Below are positions 1-7,919 of a DNA stretch of 40,989 nt, piece after piece. A program made the translations under genes and the position numbers. Origin of the DNA: JAJEAD01 sp964420925 (GTDB lineage: Bacteria > Pseudomonadota > Gammaproteobacteria > HK1). Under the pieces are notes generated by a model. That model was not told where the DNA came from and searched no databases. It was given only the letters and a program-made list of their open reading frames with translations. The stretch is taken from NCBI GenBank assembly GCA_964420925.1, contig CAYQVB010000074.1, positions 1 through 40,989 of the forward strand, given 5' to 3'. Every line of letters begins with the position of its first letter. The stretch's first letter is position 1.

Positions 1-1178
1 GCGCTCGACTGCCGTGCGATGTTGAGGCTCGCTCCGAGCTCGATGCAGCGCCGACCGACGGCCGCTCCCAGCGCGTGCGCGGGCTCCTTGCGGTGGCGGT
101 CCCCGACCAGTTCCACCCCGAGCAGCAGGCCGCGGCCGCGCACGTCGCCGATAGGCTCGTGGCGCTGCTGCAGGTCGCGCAGGATGCCCTTCATGTATCG
201 CCCCAGCTCCCGGGCCCGTTCCTCGAGGCGGTCGCGGACCAGGATCTCGATGACCTTTCTCCCGACCGCGGCCGGGAGCGGGTCGGCGGCGTGCGTGGTG
301 TAGAACAGGAAGTCGTGCTCGTGGCAGGCCTGCTCCACCTCGGCGGAAGCGACCGTGGCGGACAACGGCAGCCCCGCGCCGAGGGTCTTGGACAGGGTCA
401 GGATGTCGGGCACCACGCCCTCGTGCTCGAAGGCGAACCGGTCGCCGGTGCGCCCCATGCCGGTCTGCGCCTCGTCGAAGATGAGCAGCATGCCGCGGGC
501 CCGGCAGCGCTCGGCGAGCGCGGCCAGGTAACCCTCCGGGGGCTCGATGATTCCGCCGGAGCTCGGAATGGGCTCGGCGATCATGGCCGCGAGGCTGCCG
601 GTCGACTGGCGGTCGATCATCTCGAACCCCCAGTCGAGCTCCGAGCGCCAGTCGTACTCGCCATTGGACGCGAACGGAGAGCGGTAGGGGTGCGGCGTCG
701 GCAACGCCAGCACCCCGGGCACCGGCGGTCCGTAGCCGCGCCGGGCGCCGTTGAACGTCGCTGCGGAGGCGCCGCCGGTCACGCCGTGCCACGACCGGTC
801 GAAGGCGACGACCTCGTAGCGGCCGGTCGCGAGCTTCGCCATCCGGAGCGCCGCCTCGTTGGACTCGCCCCCGGTGCTGAGCGGCAGCACCCTGGACAGC
901 GACTCCGGCAGCAGTCCGCTCAGCGCATCCGCGAAGTCGATGACCACGTCGGAGAGGAAGCTGCTGTGCAGGTGTGCGAGGCGGGTGACGGCCTCGCTGA
1001 CGGTGGCGACGATCTCGGGGTGGGCGTGGCCGAGGATGGCGCTCATCTGCCCGGAGGTGAAGTCGAGGATCTCGCGCCCCTCGCGGTCGTAGACGCAGGC
1101 GCCGCGGGCGGCGGTGATGATCGTGTCCGAGAATTCCTCGGTGTATCGGAATACGTGCTGGGCTTCGGGTTTCGGCAT
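1..1178 (-). CDS. 2,2-dialkylglycine decarboxylase-like class III PLP enzyme (C-terminus beyond left edge)
   Basis: About 392 residues are visible and the gene runs off the left edge. It reads as a fold-type I, class III PLP enzyme very close to 2,2-dialkylglycine decarboxylase (DgdA), which couples oxidative decarboxylation of a dialkylglycine to transamination of pyruvate. Visible landmarks are LDFTSGQMSA (Gln near residue 44, the active-site Gln typical of DgdA), STGGESNEAA near 101-110, SWHG (Trp near 130) in the cofactor region, FDEAQTGMGRTG with the PLP-pyridine Asp near 235, and TLSKTLGAGLP with the Schiff-base Lys near 264. The ATG at 1178 is chosen because a GGAG lies about 10 nt upstream and the reading starts just before the family's N-terminal helix. 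It is divergent from proC across a 314 bp gap. Family membership is firm. The exact substrate is inferred, and other alpha-dialkyl or omega-amino substrates are possible. Confidence 0.82.
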   Translation of the reverse strand, partial: MPKPEAQHVFRYTEEFSDTIITAARGACVYDREGREILDFTSGQMSAILGHAHPEIVATVSEAVTRLAHLHSSFLSDVVIDFADALSGLLPESLSRVLPLSTGGESNEAALRMAKLATGRYEVVAFDRSWHGVTGGASAATFNGARRGYGPPVPGVLALPTPHPYRSPFASNGEYDWRSELDWGFEMIDRQSTGSLAAMIAEPIPSSGGIIEPPEGYLAALAERCRARGMLLIFDEAQTGMGRTGDRFAFEHEGVVPDILTLSKTLGAGLPLSATVASAEVEQACHEHDFLFYTTHAADPLPAAVGRKVIEILVRDRLEERARELGRYMKGILRDLQQRHEPIGDVRGRGLLLGVELVGDRHRKEPAHALGAAVGRRCIELGASLNIARQSS

Positions 1179-1269
1179 GGCATGCAACTCCGGGAACGTC
1201 GCGTCGATTGTCGCGCACCGCAAGGTATCGGGCACCAGGAACCTTCCGCAGCGTCCGAACCGGACTCCC

Positions 1270-1343
1270 GGGAGCGCGGGCATCTTGCCCGCTCGAACAA
1301 CCGTGGGCCTGCGGCCCACTGCGGGCGGGACGCCCGCGCTCCC
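1270..1343. repeat. Cloverleaf-like inverted repeat in the 1179-1492 intergenic gap
   Basis: The 314 bp between the divergent PLP enzyme and proC holds one conspicuous structure. The outer arms gggagcgcgggc (1270-1281) and gcccgcgctccc (1332-1343) are perfect 12-base inverted repeats. Inside or partly shared with them are three smaller perfect stems: 1276-1281 with 1286-1291, gtgggcc 1303-1309 with ggcccac 1313-1319, and gcgggcg 1321-1327 with cgcccgc 1331-1337. This can fold as one long arm or as three hairpins. It resembles REP-type or intergenic palindromic units. Only one copy is visible here. The rest of the gap shows no gene and presumably holds the two divergent promoters, which I could not place. 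Confidence 0.7.
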
Positions 1344-1492
1344 AGGGGCGCCTCGCAAGAACCGTGGGTCAAGTCCGGAGGCTTGCGCCCATCATGGACT
1401 CCCGGCCACCGGGCGAGGGTCTCCGGGTTGCGACCACGCATCAATGCCCCATAATGCCCGCTGCGCATCGGCGCAACAGCACGGTGGCCGGA

Positions 1493-2317
1493 ATGAGCGA
1501 TTCGAACATCGGATTCGTCGGCGGCGGCAACATGGCCACCAGCCTCATCGGTGGGCTCGTCGCGAACGGGACACCCCCCGGCTCGATCTGGGTCTCGGAC
1601 CCCGACACCCCGAAGCTCGACGACCTCGTCCGCAAGTTCGGCATCCACGCGGGCGCCGACAACGGCGAGGTGGCGGCGCGCTGCGCCACGGTGGTGCTGG
1701 CGGTGAAGCCGCAAATCATGCACACGGTGGTGCGCGATCTCGCCCCGGCGCTCGGCGAGCACGCGCCGCTCATCGTATCCATCGCGGCCGGCGTGCGCGA
1801 GGCGGACATCAACCGCTGGGCGGGCGGGGACATGGCGATCGTGCGCACCATGCCGAACACTCCGGCGCTGGTCGGCTGCGGGGCGACCGCGCTCTGCGCG
1901 AACGCGAAGGTCGACGCGGGCCAGCGCGAGCGCGCCGACGCGATCCTCAAGGCAGTGGGCATCACCATCTGGGTGGACGACGAGGCCCAGCTCGACGCGG
2001 TCACCGCGCTGTCCGGAAGCGGCCCCGCCTACTACTTCCTGCTCATGGAGATCATGCAGGCGACGGGCGAGGCGATGGGCCTCGACGCCGAGGCGGCCCG
2101 TCGGCTCACGCTCCAGACCGCGCTCGGCGCGGCCCGCATCGCAAATGAGAGCGACGAGCCGCCCGCGGTGCTGCGCGAGCGGGTGACGTCGCCGGGCGGC
2201 ACCACCGAGCGTGCGCTCGTCACCATGCGCGAAGGCGGCATCGACAAGGTGGTGGCCGACGGCATCCATGGCGCGTGCCAGCGGTCGATCGAGCTTGGCG
2301 ACGCGTTCGGAGACTGA
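1493..2317 (+). CDS. proC: Pyrroline-5-carboxylate reductase
   Basis: A 274-residue protein that would reduce 1-pyrroline-5-carboxylate to L-proline with NAD(P)H in the cytosol, the last step of proline synthesis. The N-terminal Rossmann motif GFVGGGNMA lies at about residues 6-14. AVKPQ near 77-81 is the typical ProC core loop. The C-terminal dimer domain has LSGSGPAYYF near 175-184 and the family signature region VTSPGGTTERAL near 230-241. The ATG at 1493 is preferred over upstream in-frame starts because it puts the dinucleotide fold at the N-terminus, as in known ProC, and gives the usual length. yggT follows 154 bp downstream on the same strand, a pairing common in Gammaproteobacteria. 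Confidence 0.95.
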   Translation: MSDSNIGFVGGGNMATSLIGGLVANGTPPGSIWVSDPDTPKLDDLVRKFGIHAGADNGEVAARCATVVLAVKPQIMHTVVRDLAPALGEHAPLIVSIAAGVREADINRWAGGDMAIVRTMPNTPALVGCGATALCANAKVDAGQRERADAILKAVGITIWVDDEAQLDAVTALSGSGPAYYFLLMEIMQATGEAMGLDAEAARRLTLQTALGAARIANESDEPPAVLRERVTSPGGTTERALVTMREGGIDKVVADGIHGACQRSIELGDAFGD

Positions 2318-2471
2318 GAGGGGACCGCGGCGTGGTCGAGGAGTCACACGAAGGGGCGACGAAGGTGAGTGAACGCTCGCCGACGCCTGTCCGGCTCCGC
2401 GTGCCGACGGGCGGTACGACGCCGGCGCGACCGCCGTCCGCAGCCGCGGTCTGAGACGGGCGGACGGGATC

Positions 2472-3044
2472 ATGGGCGGGCACGTCGGAAACGCGGCCAC
2501 GTTCCTGATCGAGACCCTGTTCGGGATCTACATCCTCATCGTCATGCTCCGGCTCCTGCTCCAGTGGGCCCGGGCGGACTTCTACAACCCCCTCTCGCAG
2601 TTCATCGTGAAGGCGACCCAGCCGGTGCTGGCGCCGATGCGCACCACGCTTCCGTCCGTCGGCGGAATCGATCTCGCCTGCGTCGTCCTCCTCGTCGTCC
2701 TCCAGCTCGCCGAGCTGTGGCTGGTCACGGGGCTGCTCGGCCACCGCGTCGCGGTCATCGCCCTGCTCGTGCTCTCGGTCGCCGAGATCGTCCAGCTCGC
2801 GATCTACGTCTTCCTGTTCTCGATCCTGATCCAGGTCATCATGAGCTGGATCAATCCCGGCTCCTACAACCCGTTGCTCGGCGTGCTCCACAGCCTGAAC
2901 GAGCCGCTGCTCGGGCCGGCGCGTCGGATCGTCCCGCCGATCGGAGGACTCGACCTATCGCCGATCGTGGTGATGGTAGCGCTCCAGCTCGTCGCCATCC
3001 TCGTGGTGGGGCCGTTGCGCCAGATTGCGGGGACGCTGGGCTGA
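2472..3044 (+). CDS. yggT: YggT family integral membrane protein
   Basis: A 190-residue hydrophobic protein with two tandem YGGT units (roughly residues 5-90 and 95-190). Each has a membrane helix pair and a linking motif: WARADFYNPLSQF in the first, SWINPGSYNPLLG in the second, followed by VLAPMR or LLGPAR and an LPSVGGID or VPPIGGLD stretch. The bacterial family is a small inner-membrane protein of poorly defined function, linked to osmotic tolerance or cell-envelope processes and homologous to the plastid CCB3/YlmG proteins. Its position just after proC is the conserved gammaproteobacterial arrangement. The start at ATG 2472 has only a weak GGACGG-like ribosome site. It ends 28 bp before the convergent hydrolase gene. 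Confidence 0.9.
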   Translation: MGGHVGNAATFLIETLFGIYILIVMLRLLLQWARADFYNPLSQFIVKATQPVLAPMRTTLPSVGGIDLACVVLLVVLQLAELWLVTGLLGHRVAVIALLVLSVAEIVQLAIYVFLFSILIQVIMSWINPGSYNPLLGVLHSLNEPLLGPARRIVPPIGGLDLSPIVVMVALQLVAILVVGPLRQIAGTLG

Positions 3045-3072
3045 AGGTGCGGGGACGGGAGAACGGAGCCCC

Positions 3073-3825
3073 CTACAACGGCAGCCGCCCCTGCAGCGCG
3101 TTGAGGCTGCGGCGCCGCTCCCGGTAGTCGGGGACGACATCGCCCACCATCGCCCAGAAGCGCGGTGAATGGTCCATGTGCCGGAGATGGCACAGCTCGT
3201 GGACGACCACGTAGTCGGCGAGCGCGCTCGGCACCATCATCAGGCGCCAGTTGAGGCTCACTGTCCCCCTGGTCGAGCAACTCCCCCAGCGTGAACGCTG
3301 GCCGCGGATGGTCACCCTCGTCGGGCGCACGCCGAGCCGCGGTGCGTAGTGCTCGATCCTTCCGGCGAGGTGCGTCGCCGCCTCGCGGCGGTACCAGCGC
3401 TCGATCAGCGCCCGCAGCTCGGCGTCACCGAGCGAGGTGGTGCCGACCCGCAGGACCGATCCACGGCGCTCCGCCCGGCCCCGCCACGATCTCGCGCACT
3501 CGAACAGGTCGATCTGTGCCTGCGGCCGGACCTCGAGACGCACCGAGCCGTCGAGCAGCGGAAGGCGTGTACCGGTGACCAGACGAGGCCGCTCGGCGAG
3601 CCTTGCCCGCGCGGTGTCCACCGCATTCAGGACCCAGTCGGCATTCTCGCGCAGCACCTCCCGGGCCTTGCGCCGGCTGAACCGCCAGGGCGCGCGTACC
3701 TCGGGCGTCCCTTCGTCATCGACCAGGATGTGCACGTGACGGCGGCGCGGCACGCGCTTGAAGACGTAGGGGACCTGGGCCGTGCCCAGCCTCACGGTGT
3801 CCTTGCGTTCGATGGTCGCTGCCAA
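3073..3825 (-). CDS. YgjP-like metal-dependent hydrolase (SprT/WLM-type, DUF45)
   Basis: A 250-residue protein of the YgjP/DUF45 family of zinc metallopeptidase-like proteins. The gluzincin motif HELCH is at residues 209-213, followed by HMDHSPRFW (216-224), which supplies the third metal ligand region. Upstream is the family signature RSRWGSCS at about 177-184. The first ~130 residues form the beta-rich N-terminal half seen in this family. The biological substrate is not known, and the sequence adds nothing on that. It is convergent with yggT and lies about 100 bp downstream of slmA on the same strand, separated by a strong hairpin. The ATG start gives normal family length. Confidence 0.88.
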   Translation of the reverse strand: MAATIERKDTVRLGTAQVPYVFKRVPRRRHVHILVDDEGTPEVRAPWRFSRRKAREVLRENADWVLNAVDTARARLAERPRLVTGTRLPLLDGSVRLEVRPQAQIDLFECARSWRGRAERRGSVLRVGTTSLGDAELRALIERWYRREAATHLAGRIEHYAPRLGVRPTRVTIRGQRSRWGSCSTRGTVSLNWRLMMVPSALADYVVVHELCHLRHMDHSPRFWAMVGDVVPDYRERRRSLNALQGRLPL

Positions 3826-3853
3826 CGCTGGCTTCCGCCGACGCCCCTTGACC

Positions 3854-3903
3854 CGAAAATTTCACCGATTCACGGCTGCGGGTGCGAATCGGTGAAGTTT
3901 TCG
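3854..3903. terminator. Long hairpin downstream of slmA (bidirectional terminator-like)
   Basis: The arms 3854-3871 and 3886-3903 are 18-base inverted repeats with 17 Watson-Crick matches and one position that can wobble in RNA, around a 14-base loop. Both outer ends are CGAAAA/TTTTCG, so transcripts from either strand would end the stem in a short U-run. It starts 21 bp past the slmA stop. The core, including CGGCTGCGGG, is shared with a second hairpin at 20921-20968, which suggests a repeat family used at 3' ends. Confidence 0.6.
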
Positions 3904-3924
3904 AGGTGGGAGCGGGAATGGTTC

Positions 3925-4515
3925 TCAGTCGAACACCGCCCCCGCGATCATCGCCCACTGGCGCTCCAGGTCCTCGGTGGGGCGGCGGCGCAGTCCGCTC
4001 GCGCTGTACTGGTGCATCCGCCCGAGGATGAACGCGACCATGAGGTTCGCGCTCGCGCCCGCCCGGCTTCGCTGGGTGAGGCTCGCGTCGCCGGCGTCGC
4101 GGACGATCGTCCGGAGCTGGGTCTCGAGCCGATCGAAGAACCGGCCGACCCGATCGACCAGCGCCCGGTCCTCGCCCACCAGCGCTTCGCCGAGGAGCAC
4201 GCGCGCGATTCCGGCGTTGTGCTCCGCGAACCCGAGCACCACGCCGACGATCCGCTCGCAGCGACGCTGCGCCGAATCCGGCTCTTCCGCGACGATGCGG
4301 TTCACCAGCCCGAACACCGCATCCTCGGCGAACCCGATGAGCGCCTCGAACATCGCCGCCTTGCCCGGGAAGTGCCGATAGAGCGCCGCCTCCGATACCC
4401 CCACCACACCCGCAAGACGCGCGGTGGTGATTCTCGACGCGGGCCGCTGCTCGATCTCCCGCGCGAGCGCCTCCAGGATCTGCTGGCGGCGCGGTACCTT
4501 CCGGCGCTCGGTCAC
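3925..4515 (-). CDS. slmA: Nucleoid occlusion factor SlmA (TetR family)
   Basis: A 196-residue TetR-fold protein. SlmA binds specific sites on the chromosome and blocks FtsZ ring assembly over the nucleoid. The N-terminal helix-turn-helix spans about residues 28-56 (ITTARLAGVVGVSEAALYRHF), with the SEAALYRHFPGK recognition segment nearly identical to SlmA of other Gammaproteobacteria. The ligand/dimer domain keeps LGFAEHN, RILLGEAL-like and RPTEDLERQW segments. The GTG start at 4515 overlaps the argB stop in a GTGA arrangement, giving translational coupling and normal SlmA length. A longer upstream start would read through argB and is rejected. In related genomes slmA sits with the same dut/coaBC/argB group. 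A generic TetR regulator is the less likely alternative. Confidence 0.9.
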   Translation of the reverse strand: MTERRKVPRRQQILEALAREIEQRPASRITTARLAGVVGVSEAALYRHFPGKAAMFEALIGFAEDAVFGLVNRIVAEEPDSAQRRCERIVGVVLGFAEHNAGIARVLLGEALVGEDRALVDRVGRFFDRLETQLRTIVRDAGDASLTQRSRAGASANLMVAFILGRMHQYSASGLRRRPTEDLERQWAMIAGAVFD

Positions 4516-5417
4516 GACGGCGCCCGCCGGCTGATGAAGGTGCCCATGCCCGCGTTCGTGAACACCTCCAGCAGCACCGCGTGCTCGACCCGCCCGTCGA
4601 CGATCTGGGCCGTGTTCACCCCGCCCTGCACCGCGTCGAGCGCGCAACGCACCTTCGGGAGCATCCCGCCGGAGACGGTGCCGTCCGCGATGAGGGCCTC
4701 CACGGCCTTCACGTCGAGCGACGGGATCAGCTCGCCTTCGCGGTCGAGCAGCCCGGGAGTGTTGGTGAGGAGCATGAGCTTCTCCGCCTCGAGCGCCTGC
4801 GCGAGCTTTCCGGCCACCAGGTCGGCGTTGATGTTGTAGGACATGCCGTCGTCGCCGACCCCGATAGGCGCGATGACCGGGATGAAGTCGCCGCGCGCGA
4901 GGTGCTCCAGCACTCCCGTGTCGATGCTCGCGACCTCTCCGACGTGGCCGATGTCGATGATCTCCGGGGCGTCGAGCTCCGGGCGGCTCCGGGTCATGGT
5001 GAGCTTGTGGGCCTGGATGAGTCCGCCGTCCTTCCCGGTGAGTCCCACCGCCTTGCCGCCGTGCCGGTTGACGAGGTTCACGATCTCCTTGTTCACGAGA
5101 CCGCCGAGCACCATCTCGACCACGTCCATGGTCTCGGCGTCGGTGACGCGCATCCCCTCGACGAACCGCGTCTCCTTGCCGATGCGCGCGAGTAGCCTGC
5201 CGATCTGCGGGCCGCCGCCGTGCACCACCACGGGACGCACGCCCACCAGCTTCAGCAGGACGATGTCGCGCGCGAAGCTGCTCTTGAGGATCTCGGCCTC
5301 CATCGCGGCTCCGCCGTATTTGATGACGACGGTCCTGCCCTGGAAACGCTGGATGTAAGGCATCGCCTCGGCGAGGACTTTCGCGGTTCGCACCGCTGCT
5401 TCGGGGTTGCGGGTCAC
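4512..5417 (-). CDS. argB: Acetylglutamate kinase
   Basis: A 301-residue amino acid kinase that phosphorylates N-acetyl-L-glutamate with ATP, the second step of arginine synthesis. Landmarks are VVIKYGGAAM near residues 30-39 (phosphate-binding Lys and Gly-rich loop), VVHGGGPQIG near 63-72, and YNINADLVAGKLAQAL in the C-terminal nucleotide domain, followed by LLTNTPGLLD and VSGGMLPK. The N-terminal helix before the kinase fold is present, as in arginine-sensitive hexameric forms, so feedback inhibition by arginine is possible but is an inference. The start is GTG at 5417. The stop overlaps the slmA start by four bases. Upstream is the 360 bp repeat-bearing gap that separates it from the mutase gene. 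Confidence 0.95.
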   Translation of the reverse strand: MTRNPEAAVRTAKVLAEAMPYIQRFQGRTVVIKYGGAAMEAEILKSSFARDIVLLKLVGVRPVVVHGGGPQIGRLLARIGKETRFVEGMRVTDAETMDVVEMVLGGLVNKEIVNLVNRHGGKAVGLTGKDGGLIQAHKLTMTRSRPELDAPEIIDIGHVGEVASIDTGVLEHLARGDFIPVIAPIGVGDDGMSYNINADLVAGKLAQALEAEKLMLLTNTPGLLDREGELIPSLDVKAVEALIADGTVSGGMLPKVRCALDAVQGGVNTAQIVDGRVEHAVLLEVFTNAGMGTFISRRAPS

Positions 5418-5518
5418 GGCGTGGCTTCTCTCAGTCCATGGTTCGTGAATTCACGGCGCCCGACGCCGCGCAAGCGGCGCGGCCCAGGTCCACCGATTCG
5501 TGTCCGGTCGAGGCCAAA

Positions 5519-5647
5519 TGGATTCCCGCCTTCGCGGGAATGACGGTTGCCGCCGCAACCATGTACATGTCGATGGCATCATTTCCGCTTGCGCGGGAAT
5601 GGCAGCACCGACGCTGTTGCCGTCATTCCCGCGAAGGCGGGAATCCA
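5519..5647. repeat. Composite three-hairpin repeat, copy A, in the 5418-5777 gap
   Basis: Three 20-base hairpin units of the form ATTCCC-8-GGGAAT lie at 5522-5541, 5581-5600 (first arm degenerate, ATTTCC) and 5625-5644. The outer two are inverted relative to each other and extend to matching flanks TGGATTCCC and GGGAATCCA, so the block has terminal inverted repeats with loops GCCTTCGC and GCGAAGGC. The 6-8-6 unit matches the dRS3-type repeat known from Neisseria and similar intergenic repeats in other Proteobacteria. Offsets between units are 0, 59 and 103 bases, almost the same as in copy B at 7266-7395. The rest of the 360 bp gap between argB and the mutase gene contains no gene that I can support. 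Confidence 0.85.
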
Positions 5648-5777
5648 TGGTTTTCGGACCTGTTCTCATCGCAAACCCGTTCACCGCTCACGGATTCGGA
5701 GCCACCGGGCAGGTCAGTGTGCGGGACACGTCGCCCGATATCCCGACGGGCATCGTCTCCCGTAGTGCGATCATGAC

Positions 5778-7193
5778 TCAGAATGGCAGTTCCAGAGAAT
5801 CGTCGACGGAGAGCAGAGCCTGTCTGAACTCTTCCATGATGCGCGTGAGCGCATCATCGTCCACCCCCTCGAACCGCACCACCAGGCACGGCTCGGTGTT
5901 CGAAGCTCGCGCGAGGCCCCACCCGTCGGGCCAGTCGACACGCAGCCCGTCGATGGTGGTCTTCCTCGCGCCGGGGAACCGGTCTCCGGCCAGCAACGCG
6001 TCCACGAGCCGCACCTGCTCGCCTTCGCCGACCCGCACGCGAAGCTCCGGCGTGCTCTTCGCGGCCGGGAATCGCGCGAAGATCTGGGCGGAGGGCTCTC
6101 CGAGACCGACCAGGATCTGCACCAAGCGGGCCGCGGAGTAGATGGCGTCGTCGAAGCCGTACCAGCGGTCCGCGAAGAAGATGTGACCGCTCATCTCGCC
6201 CGCAAGCGGCGCACCGGTCTCCCGGAGCTTCGCCTTGATGAACGAATGGCCCGTCTTCGTCATGACCGGCCGGCCCCCGAGCGACGCGATGTGCTCGGCG
6301 AGCAGCCCCGAGCACTTGACGTCGAAGACGATCTCCGCTCCCGGACGGCTCGCCAGCACGTCGGCGGCGAACAGCATCATCTGCCGGTCCGGCCAGATGA
6401 TGTTCCCGTCGCCGTCCACGACGCCGAGCCGGTCGCCGTCGCCGTCGAACGCGAGCCCGAGGTCCGCCCCGTGCTCGCGCACCGACGCGACGAGGTCGCG
6501 CAGGTTCTCCGGCACACTCGGGTCCGGATGGTGATTGGGAAAGTCGCCGTCGACCTCGCAGTACAGCTCCACCACGTCGTGCCCGAGCGCCCTGAACAGC
6601 CGCGGCGCGACGTCTCCGGCCACGCCGTTGCCGCAGTCGATGACGATCTTCCGGGCCTGGTGACCGGACACGGCCGGGATCTCCGCGCAGATGCGCCAGA
6701 TGTAGTCCCCGACGATCTCCGTGCCGCGCAGGCCGCCGGGCCGGCGAACGTCCCGCCCGGAGTCGAGATCGTCCTCCTCGATCCTGCGTCGCAGATCCTG
6801 AATGGCGTCACCGTGCAGCGTGTCGCCCGCCAGCACGATCTTCAGGCCGTTGTAGTCGGCCGGGTTGTGACTGCCGGTGACTATGACGCCGCTGCCGGTC
6901 TCCAGGTGCTCCGCCGCGAAGTAGAGCACGGGACTCGGTACCCGTCCGACGTCGACGACGTCGCGGCCGCTCTCGCGCAACCCCTCGACGAGCGCCGTGC
7001 GCAGCTCCGCACCGGAGTTCCGCCCGTCGCGGCCCACCACAAGCGTCCGCGCGCCCCGGCGGTGTGCCTCGGCACCGATCGCGCCGCCGATCCGCCGGAC
7101 GATGTCCGGGGTCAGGGCATCGCCGACGATGCCCCGGATGTCATAGGCGCGAAAGATATGCGCGGGAAGCGGACTCGCCTGCGCGATGGTCAT
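5778..7193 (-). CDS. algC: Phosphomannomutase/phosphoglucomutase
   Basis: A 471-residue alpha-D-phosphohexomutase that interconverts hexose 6- and 1-phosphates, feeding exopolysaccharide, LPS and nucleotide-sugar synthesis. The catalytic phosphoserine loop TGSHNPADYNG puts the Ser at residue 108, the same number as in Pseudomonas AlgC. The metal loop FDGDGDRLG follows in domain 2, the sugar-specificity loop GEMSGH in domain 3, and a C-terminal phosphate-binding RASNTEP in domain 4. The start at ATG 7193 fits the family's N-terminus (HIFRAYDIRG). A 23-residue longer form is possible but reads into repeat B. The gene lies between dut and argB as in other Gammaproteobacteria and is bracketed by two copies of the same composite repeat. 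Confidence 0.93.
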   Translation of the reverse strand: MTIAQASPLPAHIFRAYDIRGIVGDALTPDIVRRIGGAIGAEAHRRGARTLVVGRDGRNSGAELRTALVEGLRESGRDVVDVGRVPSPVLYFAAEHLETGSGVIVTGSHNPADYNGLKIVLAGDTLHGDAIQDLRRRIEEDDLDSGRDVRRPGGLRGTEIVGDYIWRICAEIPAVSGHQARKIVIDCGNGVAGDVAPRLFRALGHDVVELYCEVDGDFPNHHPDPSVPENLRDLVASVREHGADLGLAFDGDGDRLGVVDGDGNIIWPDRQMMLFAADVLASRPGAEIVFDVKCSGLLAEHIASLGGRPVMTKTGHSFIKAKLRETGAPLAGEMSGHIFFADRWYGFDDAIYSAARLVQILVGLGEPSAQIFARFPAAKSTPELRVRVGEGEQVRLVDALLAGDRFPGARKTTIDGLRVDWPDGWGLARASNTEPCLVVRFEGVDDDALTRIMEEFRQALLSVDDSLELPF

Positions 7194-7265
7194 GCGTCCT
7201 CTCCGGCCGGAGCGACGGGAGTCGGTGTGTCCGGGGCTGCGCCGTGCGGGAGTGGCGAACACCGA

Positions 7266-7395
7266 TGGATTCCCGCCTGCGCGGGAATGACGGAAGAGGG
7301 CGTTCCGGCGGGCGCCGTGCGGACTATCATTCCCGCTGTCGCGGGAATGACGGCGCCAGCGCCTGAGACGTCATTCCCGCGCAGGCGGGAATCCA
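7266..7395. repeat. Composite three-hairpin repeat, copy B, between dut and algC
   Basis: Three ATTCCC-8-GGGAAT hairpins lie at 7269-7288, 7329-7348 and 7373-7392, at offsets 0, 60 and 104. The outer two are inverted and flanked by TGGATTCCC and GGGAATCCA. Their loops are GCCTGCGC and GCGCAGGC. Relative to copy A (GCCTTCGC and GCGAAGGC) both ends changed in a matching way, so complementarity between the distant ends was kept. The spacers between hairpins are not conserved between copies. It fills most of the 270 bp gap upstream of algC. Confidence 0.85.
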
Positions 7396-7463
7396 CCGGC
7401 GGGCACGGCGCCGAATTTCCTCGCGTGATCCCAAGAGTCGTTTTCATGCCGGTCCGGCACGCA

Positions 7464-7919
7464 TCAGGTCCGGCCCGAGTGACCGAATCCGCCCTCGCCC
7501 CGTTCGGTCCCGGCGAAGGCGTCCACGACCTCGAACCGCGCGCGGGCGACGGACAGGAAGACGAGCTGGGCGATGCGGTCGCCCGGCTCGACCGTGAAGG
7601 GCTCGTCGCCGCGGTTCCACACCGAGATGCCGACCGGGCCCTGGTAGTCGGAGTCGATGAGCCCGACGAGGTTGCCGAGCACGATGCCGTGCCGGTGCCC
7701 GAGCCCGGAGCGCGGCAGCACCACCGCCGCCAGATCGGGGTCGGCGATGTGGATGGCGATGCCGCTCGAGACGAGGACGGTCTCGCCGGGGGCGATGGTG
7801 GCCGGCGCGTCGATGCACGCCCGGAGATCGAGCCCCGCCGCGCCCTCCGTCTCGTACCGCGGGAGCGGGAACTCGCTCCCGATCCTCGGATCGAGGACCT
7901 TAAGCTGGATGCTCTGCAC
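7464..7919 (-). CDS. dut: Deoxyuridine 5'-triphosphate nucleotidohydrolase
   Basis: A 151-residue trimeric-type dUTPase, hydrolysing dUTP to dUMP and pyrophosphate, which keeps uracil out of DNA and supplies dTMP synthesis. All five family motifs are visible: AGLDLRA near residue 28, PRSGLGHRHG near 70, the beta-hairpin GLIDSDYQGP near 86-95 with the catalytic Asp, GDRIAQLVF near 113-121, and the C-terminal RGEGGFGHSG arm. The GTG start at 7919 lies inside the end of coaBC (20 bp overlap), the usual coaBC-dut coupling. Confidence 0.95.
   Translation of the reverse strand: MQSIQLKVLDPRIGSEFPLPRYETEGAAGLDLRACIDAPATIAPGETVLVSSGIAIHIADPDLAAVVLPRSGLGHRHGIVLGNLVGLIDSDYQGPVGISVWNRGDEPFTVEPGDRIAQLVFLSVARARFEVVDAFAGTERGEGGFGHSGRT

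Noticed and set aside
75..1454. Long plus-strand open frame opposite the PLP enzyme
   Set aside because: High-GC shadow frame, low in real protein patterns; the minus strand carries complete aminotransferase motifs over the same bases.
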